Assembly (NCBI GenBank): GCA_023254015.1 | Contig: JALQYS010000055.1 | Span: 1-9,860 of the forward strand | From: Paracoccaceae bacterium | GTDB lineage: Bacteria > Pseudomonadota > Alphaproteobacteria > Rhodobacterales > Rhodobacteraceae | Direction: 5' to 3' | DNA: 9,860 nt | In this document: one piece after another, positions 1 through 7,830 of the stretch | Layout: each line of letters starts with the position of its first letter | How positions within the stretch are numbered: position 1 is the stretch's first letter | Translations under genes and position numbers: made by a program | The notes under the pieces: model-generated | What the model was told of the DNA's origin: nothing | Database searches by the model: none | What the model saw: only the letters and a program-made list of their open reading frames with translations

Positions 1-520
1 CGCCTTCAACATCGCGCCGAATCTCTTGCAGCAAGACTCACCGCGAGCGGGCCGAGACCTCTTTTCAAGGCGCGTCGCGGCCCTGCGTGTTTTGCACGCA
101 AAACCCTTCCGGGTGACAGCATGGGCGATCAGCAATCGCATGAAGCAGGATCTGGCCTTGCGGGCCCTGAACATGGCCATCGCGATCCGCAGGCCACCAC
201 CAAGCTGCATCCATCACACGGATCGCGGGTCGCAATATTGTGCCCACGACTATCAAAAGTTGCTGCGCAAGCATGGCTTCAAGATTTCCCCTCTCGCGGA
301 TGAGCGGCAAGGGCAATTGCTACGACAATTCCGCCGTCGAAAGCTTCTTCAAGTCGCTGAAGGCCGAACTCGTCTGGCTGCGTGACTGGCACACACGCCG
401 CGTGGTCGAGGTTGCCCTCTTCGAATACATCAAGGGCTTCTACAACCCGCGCCGCAAGCACTCAGCTATCGGCTGGAAATCACCCGTGACATTCGAACAA
501 AGGACCGCAGAACATGAGCA
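1..520 (+). pseudogene. IS3-family transposase (OrfB) remnant, decayed
   Basis: This is the 3' part of an IS3-family OrfB, an rve/DDE integrase-type transposase that would move an insertion sequence. In the frame from position 2 one reads FNIAPNLL, DLFSRR, AWAISNRMK and HHTDRGSQY. The reading then jumps to another frame at about 300 for MSGKGNCYDNSAVESFF and FYNPRRKHSAIGWKSP, the standard C-terminal signature. Two of the three catalytic acidic residues are visible (D in HHTDRG, E in AVESFF). The first Asp and the roughly 30 residues between the NIAPNLL and DLFSRR blocks are missing, which points to an internal deletion at about 40-55. Positions 80-118 add 13 codons that the family lacks. Positions 290-299 add 10 bases that break the frame. 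The 5' end lies outside the window and no terminal inverted repeat or target duplication was identified, so the 3' limit is approximate. The element cannot make active transposase. Confidence 0.85.
80..118. repeat. Small palindromic insertion inside the transposase remnant
   Basis: These 39 bases split the family-conserved join between DLFSRRV and the following (G/A)WAISNRM, and are in frame with both sides. They contain two alternative palindromes. One is gttttgc (89-95) against gcaaaac (98-104). The other is tgcgtg (84-89) against cacgca (95-100) around a ttttg loop. The segment ends with a short ccc/ggg inverted pair (104-113). A small interspersed palindromic element inserted into a dead IS is a reasonable inference. 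A single copy is visible here, so membership of a repeat family cannot be shown from this window. Confidence 0.5.
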
Positions 521-551
521 CCTGACCGGAACAGAACCGGTGCAGGCCCAC

Positions 552-1448
552 TCAGTAGGTCAGCAGCAAACGATCCCGGACGCCCTCGGCTTCGCAGGTC
601 ATCCCGCCCATCTGGAACCGCTTGAGCATCGAGCGCCCCACATTCACCATCCGTTCACGCTCGAACAGACCCTCTGGCACCTCGATGTCGCAGGCGCGAT
701 TTCCGCTTTTCTTCGTGCCGTCGATACTTAGCGCGACATAGACGCCGCGCGCCTTGCAGGCCTTGATCGCCTCCATCAGCTGCGAAAGATCGAAATCCTG
801 CGCGCCGTATAGGATTGTCTGGGAATGGGCATAGGGCGGATCGCAGTAGACCAGATCGCCGGGAGACGCCCTGTTCAGGGCCGCGGAATAATCCAGCCTC
901 TCGAAGCGGCACCCCGCCATCCTTTCGGCCCAGCGGTCGACGCGGGCATCAAAGGCCTGCGGGCGGATGGGGCTGTGCGCGCCGATCGGTGTGGACATGT
1001 GGCCATCGCGCTTGCGAAACCGCACCACGCCGCCATAGCAGCTGCGGGTCAGAAACAGAAAGTCCGCCCCATTCGGCGCTGCATTGTATCTGGCCTTGAT
1101 CCTTTCATAGGCGGCGACCCGATCGCCAGAGACAAACTCTTCCCAACGCAGCCGATACCATTGCTTGAGAAGGGATGGATCGGTGGACAGCGTTTGCCAG
1201 ATCTCGATCAGCGGAGCGAAAATATCCGATCCAAAGCCGCGTTTCGGCGCAAGCGTGGCCATGACCCCGGCAGCCCCCAGAAAGGGTTCGTGGTAGGCAC
1301 CATAGGATGGCGGGAAGAAGCTGATGATTTCATGCGCGAATTTCTGCTTGTTGCCGATCCATTTCAGAAGCTGGGTCTTGAAGGGCACGGGCGCCTGCCC
1401 TGCCCCCTCGGCCTTTGCGGCATCTGTCTTCAGGACGCTGAACTGCAT
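552..1448 (-). CDS. D12-class DNA N6-adenine methyltransferase (Dam-like), orphan
   Basis: It probably transfers a methyl group from S-adenosylmethionine to adenine N6 in a specific DNA site. The 298-residue protein has the Dam/D12 motif order: a SAM-binding LLKWIGNKQKFA block at residues 27-38, motif I PFLGAAGV at 55-62, and the catalytic motif IV YCDPPY at 201-206. The length is normal for the family and no frame damage is visible. The ATG at 1448 is chosen because a purine-rich site (aggaaaaggga) lies just upstream. The frame stays open for another 40 codons, but those read as debris of the neighbouring LysR gene. No restriction endonuclease lies nearby, so it may be a solitary or phage-derived enzyme. 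The target sequence cannot be inferred. It sits between two wrecked genes, with its stop codon a few tens of bases past the transposase tail, which suggests arrival by transfer. Confidence 0.85.
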   Translation of the reverse strand: MQFSVLKTDAAKAEGAGQAPVPFKTQLLKWIGNKQKFAHEIISFFPPSYGAYHEPFLGAAGVMATLAPKRGFGSDIFAPLIEIWQTLSTDPSLLKQWYRLRWEEFVSGDRVAAYERIKARYNAAPNGADFLFLTRSCYGGVVRFRKRDGHMSTPIGAHSPIRPQAFDARVDRWAERMAGCRFERLDYSAALNRASPGDLVYCDPPYAHSQTILYGAQDFDLSQLMEAIKACKARGVYVALSIDGTKKSGNRACDIEVPEGLFERERMVNVGRSMLKRFQMGGMTCEAEGVRDRLLLTY

Positions 1449-1494
1449 GGGCTTTCCCTTTTCCTGGCCGGTCGCGCGCGCCGGACCGTTCATT

Positions 1495-2107
1495 CCCGCA
1501 GGGCCGTGGCCGGCGCGACGTTGGCGGATCGCGTCGCGGAACTCAATCCCCCGCGGGGCGCGCTGCACAAGACCCAGCGGCAGGGGCGTGCGCCTGTGGC
1601 CGGAATGAACCTTGCTGCTGATCCGACCAGCGGCTTGGCACGGATCAAGACGCCCCCCTCTTCGGACTAATCGTCCTGCAGGGCGATGGCTGATCGAACG
1701 CGCCGGTCTGCTGGCGGCGCAACAGACTCTTGCTCAGTTCGCCTGTCACCCCTGGCATCACGTTCGGATGCGACTGCGCGAAGGTGTCACGGCAGTCCGG
1801 CAAAAGCCCGGCGGCATACCCGTTTGGCGCACCAAGGCGGACAGGAACAACCGCCTTGGGTTGTTGAAGGCTGGTGATGATCCGGTCGTTCAGCGCAAGG
1901 ATCCTGCGGGCGTGTCGCGCCACGGGTCCGGCCCTGGGCGGTCAGGTTCAGATCATGCGCAGTCCTTTGAAAAGGAACGGCATTCAGGGCCTTTTCCAAC
2001 CGCTTGATCTGCAGGCCAACCGGCTAGGGCGTCCGCCCCACAAAGCCGGCCGCGCGGGTAAAGCTGCCGTGGTCCATGGCCGTGACAAACCTCCGCAACA
2101 GGTTCAT
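1495..2107 (-). pseudogene. LysR-family transcriptional regulator, multiply disrupted and 3'-truncated
   Basis: Reading the minus strand from the ATG at 2107 (with AAGGA upstream at good spacing) gives a typical LysR start: MNLLRRFVTAMDHGSFTRAA, then LQIKRLEKAL and LNLTAQGR of the winged helix-turn-helix domain. The linker (ARRILALND) and the start of the substrate-binding domain (VRLGAPNGYAAGLLPD, FAQSHPNV, SKSLLRR, GAFD) follow. The frame is broken by a TAG at 2024-2026, a frameshift at about 1922-1930, another near 1692, a TAG at 1667-1669, and a further shift near 1590. Similarity fades after FRDAIRQRRAG at about 1500, roughly two thirds through a normal ~290-residue LysR, where the methyltransferase leader begins. 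An ATG at 2122 in the same frame is a less likely start. It cannot give a working regulator. Its divergent position suggests that it once controlled the permease gene at 2421. Confidence 0.85.
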
Positions 2108-2130
2108 CGGGATATCCTTCATCTCGCGCC

Positions 2131-2200
2131 TATGATTAACAATTCTCAATCTATGTTTTGCACTATGAATTTCACAAACCTCACAGTTTTCGCATACTAG
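2131..2200. promoter_or_regulatory. AT-rich divergent promoter/operator candidate between lysR remnant and permease
   Basis: This is a sharp AT-rich island in otherwise GC-rich DNA, between a dead LysR gene and a divergent transporter, the usual place for LysR operators. It holds a direct repeat ctatg (2151-2155 and 2163-2167) and an attc/gaat inverted pair (2142-2145 and 2167-2170). On the minus strand, TTGTGA (2177-2172) and TAGATT (2153-2148), 18 bases apart, could be the -35 and -10 of the former regulator, with a short leader to its ATG. No convincing promoter for the plus-strand permease was picked out. Binding is not demonstrated. Confidence 0.3.
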
Positions 2201-2403
2201 GGCCGCCCGCTGGGATGTCTGCGGTCGAACTCGCCTTCTGACCGGACGATCCCCTGCGGACCGTCGTCAGACAGAGTCGCGACGATCCTCCTGCCAGGCA
2301 TCGAGGAAGCGATTTTCACAAACACCAGACCAACCATGGCGGATTGCTCGCCAAGGACCGGAACCCGCTGCGGTGCCGGGGTGCGGTGGCCCATGGAACG
2401 ACG
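2201..2403. other. Intergenic leader upstream of the permease, no gene seen
   Basis: With the AT-rich island, this makes the gap of about 300 bases before the permease start. Open frames here are short and look like no known protein. It contains a short direct repeat (tgcggtg twice around 2370-2385) and only weak potential hairpins. No glycine-riboswitch core could be recognised. It probably serves as the 5' untranslated leader and promoter region of the permease gene. Confidence 0.4.
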
Positions 2404-2420
2404 AGAGAGGAGAACGACGA

Positions 2421-3872
2421 ATGACTACCTCAGCCGGCCGCAAGGCCAAGGGAGGCCAAAGCACCGGAGGCGGTGACCATCTGGAGCGGAACCTGACCAA
2501 CCGGCATATCCAGCTGATCTCGATCGGCGGTGCCATCGGGACGGGGCTGTTCATGGGATCGGGCAAGACCATCTCGCTGGCCGGACCGTCCGTGCTGTTC
2601 GTCTATGCCATCATTGGCTTCTTCCTTTACTTCGTCATGCGGGCGATGGGAGAGATCCTGCTGTCGAACCTGCACTACAAATCCTTCGCCGACTTTGCCG
2701 CCGACCTGATCGGTCCCTGGGCAGGGTTCTTCGTGGGCTGGACCTACTGGTTCTGCTGGATCGTGACCGGCGTGGCCGACATCGTGGCGATCACCGGCTA
2801 TTTCACCTTCTGGTGGCCGGAACTCGCGCTCTGGATCCCGGCACTGGCGACGATCCTGTTGCTTCTGGTGCTGAACCTGCCTTCGGTGAAGGCTTTCGGT
2901 GAACTCGAATTCTGGTTCGCCATCATCAAGATCGTCGCCATTGCGGCACTGGTCCTGATTGGAACCGGCATGGTCCTGCGTGGCTTTGTCGCGCCGAACG
3001 GGGCGGTGGCGCAGGTGTCGAACCTGTGGAATGACGGCGGCATGTTCCCGATGGGCTTCATGGGCTTTGTCGCGGGCTTCCAGATCGCGGTCTTTGCCTT
3101 TGTCGGCATCGAACTTGTCGGCACCACGGCGGCCGAGGCGAAAGACCCCGAGACCACCCTGCCCCGCGCCATCCCGATCCGCGTCATGCTGTTCTATGTC
3201 GGCGCGCTTGTGGCCATCATGATGGTCACCCCCTGGCGCGAGATGGTGGCGGGCCAAAGTCCCTTCGTGTCGATGTTCGCACTGGCGGGTCTTGGCGTCG
3301 CGGCTTCGGTTGTGAACTTTGTCGTGCTGACCTCGGCCACGTCCTCGGCCAACTCGGGCATCTATTCCACCTCGCGCATGGTCTATGGCCTGGCCCAGGA
3401 GGGCGACGCGCCGGCCCTCTTCGGCAAGCTGAGCCGCCGCCACGTTCCGGTGAACGCGCTGCTGTTTTCCTGCCTGTTCCTGCTGACCTCGCTGTTCCTG
3501 CTGTTTTCGGGGGAAACGGTGCTGGCGGCCTTCACGCTGGTGACGACGATCTCGGCGCTTCTGTTCATGTTCGTCTGGACGATGATCCTTGTCAGCTACA
3601 TGGCCTATCGCAAGAAGCACCCCGAACTTCATGCCGCGTCAAAGTTCAAGATGCCGGGTGGCGTGCCGATGTGCTGGGCGGTTCTGGCCTTCTTCGCCTT
3701 CCTGATCTGGGCGCTGACGCAGCAGGCTGACACGCTTGAGGCGCTGCTGGTGACGCCGCTGTGGTTCGCGGCCCTGGGCGTGGCCTGGGCTGTGGTTCGC
3801 AAGCAGCCGCGGCATCTGGCGCAGTACGACGCCTTCAAGCACGAGCTGGACGACCCGAACCTTCCCGTTTGA
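2421..3872 (+). CDS. cycA: CycA-type D-serine/D-alanine/glycine:H+ symporter (AAT/APC family)
   Basis: This inner-membrane permease imports small neutral amino acids, in Escherichia coli glycine, D-alanine, D-serine and D-cycloserine. The 483-residue protein is about the same length as E. coli CycA (470) and very close to it as remembered. It has RNLTNRHIQLISIGGAIGTG at residues 23-42, MGSGKTISLAGPS soon after, then GWTYWFCWIVTG, FVGIELVGTTAAEAKDPE from residue 227, SSANSG.YSTSRM.YGLAQEG and LLVTPLWF near the end. About twelve hydrophobic segments are expected. The ATG at 2421 is chosen because agagaggaga stands about eight bases upstream; an in-frame start 16 codons earlier lacks such support. 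After the conserved LPRA the protein goes straight to IPIR, three residues shorter than relatives I recall. It lies upstream of the glycine cleavage genes on the same strand, which fits glycine as its main substrate. Confidence 0.9.
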   Translation: MTTSAGRKAKGGQSTGGGDHLERNLTNRHIQLISIGGAIGTGLFMGSGKTISLAGPSVLFVYAIIGFFLYFVMRAMGEILLSNLHYKSFADFAADLIGPWAGFFVGWTYWFCWIVTGVADIVAITGYFTFWWPELALWIPALATILLLLVLNLPSVKAFGELEFWFAIIKIVAIAALVLIGTGMVLRGFVAPNGAVAQVSNLWNDGGMFPMGFMGFVAGFQIAVFAFVGIELVGTTAAEAKDPETTLPRAIPIRVMLFYVGALVAIMMVTPWREMVAGQSPFVSMFALAGLGVAASVVNFVVLTSATSSANSGIYSTSRMVYGLAQEGDAPALFGKLSRRHVPVNALLFSCLFLLTSLFLLFSGETVLAAFTLVTTISALLFMFVWTMILVSYMAYRKKHPELHAASKFKMPGGVPMCWAVLAFFAFLIWALTQQADTLEALLVTPLWFAALGVAWAVVRKQPRHLAQYDAFKHELDDPNLPV

Positions 3873-3888
3873 TCGAGATGACCCACGA

Positions 3889-3921
3889 CGGGACGCGGGG
3901 CCCCATTCTTCCCGCGTCCTG
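3889..3921 (+). terminator. GC-rich hairpin between permease and lpdA, possible terminator/attenuator
   Basis: The arm at 3889-3899 (cgggacgcggg) pairs with 3911-3921 (cccgcgtcctg) over 11 positions with one G-U pair, around an 11-base loop. It lies 17 bases after the permease stop and 29 before the lpdA ATG. No run of T follows, so it is not a textbook intrinsic terminator. It may end or dampen the permease transcript, or stabilise its 3' end. If it terminates fully, the lpdA promoter would have to lie within or upstream of this short gap. Confidence 0.45.
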
Positions 3922-3950
3922 CCCTCCCCTTGCCGAAAGCAGAAACTGAC

Positions 3951-5339
<1,389 letters not shown>

Positions 5340-5351
5340 GGAGGATGCAAG

Positions 5352-6311
5352 ATGAAGGATTTCGCCGACAAGCCCCGCCACCCCGAGAAGGCCCGCCGCA
5401 CGCTGTCCGAAACCCCGCGCAAGCCCGGCTGGATCCGGGTGTCGCGCGCGGAAAGCCCGGAATATGGCCAGACCCGCCGCATCCTGAAAGAGAACGCGCT
5501 CTCGACCGTCTGCGAAGAGGCGGCCTGCCCGAACCGCGGCGAATGCTGGTCGCACCGCCACGCCACCATGATGATCATGGGCGAAACCTGCACGCGCGGC
5601 TGTTCGTTCTGCAACGTCGCCACCGGCCGGCCCGACGCGCTTGACCCGTTCGAGCCGGGCCGGGTGGCGCAGGCCGTGGCCAAGCTGGGCCTGCGCCATG
5701 TCGTCATTACCAGCGTCGACCGTGACGATCTGGACGACGGCGGTGCGGCGCATTTCGCGCAAACCATCCGCGCCGTGCGCCATCAGACCCCGGACACCAC
5801 CATCGAAGTGCTGGTGCCGGATTTCCTCAACAAGGGCGATGCCTGGCAAACCGTGGTCGAGGCCCGCCCCGATGTGTTCAACCACAATCTGGAATGCGTG
5901 CCGCGGCTTTACCCCTCGGTCCGGCCCGGCGCGCGCTATTACCAGTCGCTGCGGCTTCTGGACGATGCCAAGCGCCACAACCCCGGCATCTTTACCAAAT
6001 CCGGCCTGATGGTCGGGCTTGGCGAAACCTTCGAGGAGTTGCGGCAGGTCATGGATGACATGCGCGCCGCGGGCGTCGATTTCATCACCGTGGGCCAATA
6101 TCTGCAGCCCACCCCCCGCCACCACCCGATCGACCGCTTTCTGCCGCCCGATGAATTCGCGCGCATCGCCGAGATGGCGCGCGCCAAGGGCTTCCTTGCC
6201 GTGTCGGCCACGCCGATGACGCGGTCCTCGTTCCACGCCGGTGACGACTTTGCGCGGCTGCAAGCCGCCCGTCACGCCCTGACCTTTGCCACGGAGCCCC
6301 AGAATGGATGA
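5352..6311 (+). CDS. lipA: Lipoyl synthase (radical SAM)
   Basis: It inserts two sulfur atoms at C6 and C8 of protein-bound octanoyl chains to make the lipoyl cofactor of GcvH and of 2-oxoacid dehydrogenase E2 subunits. The 319-residue protein is typical in length. It shows the auxiliary [4Fe-4S] motif CX4CX5C (C54, C59, C65), the radical-SAM motif CX3CX2C (C80, C84, C87), and the C-terminal RSSFHAGD block from residue 291, which supplies the serine ligand of the auxiliary cluster. The ATG at 5352 is chosen because gaggagg lies about seven bases upstream; the closer ATG at 5345 opens another frame. The gene starts 12 bases after lpdA and its end overlaps gcvT by 8 bases. Its likely substrate, GcvH, is encoded two genes downstream. 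No octanoyltransferase (lipB) is in the window. Confidence 0.95.
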   Translation: MKDFADKPRHPEKARRTLSETPRKPGWIRVSRAESPEYGQTRRILKENALSTVCEEAACPNRGECWSHRHATMMIMGETCTRGCSFCNVATGRPDALDPFEPGRVAQAVAKLGLRHVVITSVDRDDLDDGGAAHFAQTIRAVRHQTPDTTIEVLVPDFLNKGDAWQTVVEARPDVFNHNLECVPRLYPSVRPGARYYQSLRLLDDAKRHNPGIFTKSGLMVGLGETFEELRQVMDDMRAAGVDFITVGQYLQPTPRHHPIDRFLPPDEFARIAEMARAKGFLAVSATPMTRSSFHAGDDFARLQAARHALTFATEPQNG

Positions 6312-7446
6312 CACGACCACCCCGCTGAAGAAAACCCCGCTGACCGCCCTGAACATCGAACTCGGCGGCAAGATGGTGGGATTTGCCGGCTATGACATGC
6401 CGGTGCAATTCCCCGAAGGCGTGATGAAGGAACATCTGCACACCCGCGCCAAGGCCGGGCTGTTTGACGTCAGCCACATGGGGCAAGTGATCCTGCGGCC
6501 AAAGTCGGGCAAGCTGGAAGATGCCGCGCTGGCGCTGGAGCGGCTGGTGCCGGTGGATATCCTCGGGCTGAAGCCCGGCCGTCAGCGCTATGCGCTGTTC
6601 ACCGATGCCAAAGGCGGCATTCTGGATGACCTGATGGTGGCCAATCGGGGCGATCATCTGTTCGTGGTGGTCAACGCCGCCTGCAAGGAACAAGACGTGG
6701 CCCATATGCGCGCCAACCTGTCCGACCTTTGCGACGTGATCGAACTGACCGACCGCGCGCTGGTCGCGCTGCAAGGTCCGGCGGCGGAAAGCGCGCTTGC
6801 CGCGCTGGCGCCAGAAGTGGCCGACATGGCCTTCATGGATGTGCGCGGCGTCTCGATCCTCGGGGTCGACTGCATCGTCTCGCGCTCGGGCTATTCGGGC
6901 GAGGATGGCTATGAGGTCTCGGTCCCCGAGGCCAAGGCGGTGGAGTTTGTCCGCAGCCTTCTGGCCAACCCCGATGTGCACCCCATCGGCCTTGGCGCGC
7001 GCGACAGCCTGCGGCTGGAGGCGGGCCTGTGCCTTTACGGCAATGACATCGACACCGGCACCACCCCGGTGGCCGCGGCACTGGAATGGGCGGTGCAGAA
7101 GGTCCGCCGCAGCGGCGGGGCCCGTGCCGGCGGCTTCCCCGGCGCCGATGTGATCCTTGCGGAATTCGACCGGGGCGCCCCGCGCCGCCGGGTCGGCATC
7201 GCCCCCGAGGGCCGCGCGCCGATCCGGGGCGGGGCCGCCCTTTACCGCGACGAAACCTCGACAGAGGTGGTGGGACAGATCACCTCGGGCGGTTTCGGCC
7301 CGACGGCCGAGGCCCCTGTCGCCATGGGCTATGTCGAAACCGGGCTTTCGTCCGTCGGCACCCGTCTGTTCGCTGAACTGCGCGGCAAGCGGCTGCCTGT
7401 CGCCGTCGCCGCCCTTCCTTTCATCTCTCCCCGTTACAAGCGCTGA
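6304..7446 (+). CDS. gcvT: Glycine cleavage system aminomethyltransferase (T-protein)
   Basis: It takes the aminomethyl group from lipoylated GcvH, releases ammonia and forms 5,10-methylenetetrahydrofolate. The 380-residue protein has the family blocks GYDMPVQFPEGV (residues 29-40), FDVSHMGQ (54-61), YALFTDAKGGILDDLMV (96-112, with the catalytic Asp in the DDLM motif), VALQGP, RSGYSGEDGYEV and GLGARDSLRLEAGLCLYGND, then the C-terminal GCVT barrel with EVVGQITSGGFGPT. The ATG at 6304 overlaps the end of lipA by eight bases, has ggag a few bases upstream, and gives the expected N-terminus; six upstream in-frame codons from an ATG at 6286 are part of lipA. The overlap suggests translational coupling. 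GcvH follows after 11 bases. Confidence 0.95.
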   Translation: MDDTTTPLKKTPLTALNIELGGKMVGFAGYDMPVQFPEGVMKEHLHTRAKAGLFDVSHMGQVILRPKSGKLEDAALALERLVPVDILGLKPGRQRYALFTDAKGGILDDLMVANRGDHLFVVVNAACKEQDVAHMRANLSDLCDVIELTDRALVALQGPAAESALAALAPEVADMAFMDVRGVSILGVDCIVSRSGYSGEDGYEVSVPEAKAVEFVRSLLANPDVHPIGLGARDSLRLEAGLCLYGNDIDTGTTPVAAALEWAVQKVRRSGGARAGGFPGADVILAEFDRGAPRRRVGIAPEGRAPIRGGAALYRDETSTEVVGQITSGGFGPTAEAPVAMGYVETGLSSVGTRLFAELRGKRLPVAVAALPFISPRYKR

Positions 7447-7457
7447 GGAAACGCAAA

Positions 7458-7820
7458 ATGTTGAAATTCACCGAAGATCACGAATGGCTGAACGTCGTGG
7501 ACGGCATCGCCACCGTTGGCATCACCACCCACGCGGTCGAGCAACTGGGCGATCTGGTCTTTGTCGACCTGCCCGAAACCGGGGCCACGCTGGCGCGGAA
7601 TGACGCCGCCGCCACGGTGGAATCGGTCAAGGCCGCCTCGGACGTCTATTGCCCGCTGGATGGCGAGGTGGTCGAGGTCAACGAGGCCATCCGCAACGAC
7701 CCCTCGATCGTCAACGCCGATCCGCAGGCCGGGGGCTGGTTCTTCAAGCTGAAGCTGGCCAATGCCGCCGATGCCGAGGCGCTGATGGACGAAGCCGCCT
7801 ATCTGGCGCTGGTAGGTTAA
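7458..7820 (+). CDS. gcvH: Glycine cleavage system H-protein (lipoyl carrier)
   Basis: This small shuttle protein carries the aminomethyl group on a lipoyl arm between GcvP, GcvT and the E3 enzyme. The 120-residue protein is slightly shorter than E. coli GcvH and complete. The EDHEW motif opens it (residues 6-10), GDLVFVDLPE.G is at 31-42, and ESVKAASDVYCPLDGEVVEVN surrounds the lipoyl lysine at K58. NADPQAGGWFFKLKL and a short C-terminal helix close the fold. The start at 7458 has gagga about ten bases upstream, overlapping the gcvT stop region. It is probably lipoylated by LipA encoded in the same transcript, and gcvP follows after ten bases. Confidence 0.96.
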   Translation: MLKFTEDHEWLNVVDGIATVGITTHAVEQLGDLVFVDLPETGATLARNDAAATVESVKAASDVYCPLDGEVVEVNEAIRNDPSIVNADPQAGGWFFKLKLANAADAEALMDEAAYLALVG

Positions 7821-7830
7821 GGGGGAAAGC

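Noticed and set aside
300..731. A separate 163-residue protein starting at 240
   Set aside because: Its first half is the frameshifted C-terminus of the IS3 transposase; the rest is read-through antisense to the methyltransferase.
1449..1568. N-terminal 40-codon extension of the methyltransferase
   Set aside because: The extension matches the LysR substrate-binding domain debris and the ribosome site is placed for the ATG at 1448.
2201..2420. A glycine riboswitch before cycA, or before lpdA
   Set aside because: Such an element would make sense here, but I could not find its conserved core in the 5' regions, and the 78-base gap before lpdA is too short for a tandem aptamer and is filled by the hairpin.
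1..2420. A restriction-modification, CRISPR or other defence island around the methyltransferase
   Set aside because: No nuclease, helicase, repeat-spacer array or toxin gene is visible; the flanks are an IS remnant and a LysR pseudogene.
2430..3632. A 400-codon open frame on the minus strand across the permease gene
   Set aside because: Its composition (His, Asp, Arg, Gln in runs) is that of an antisense shadow of a membrane protein gene, and it has no recognisable domain.
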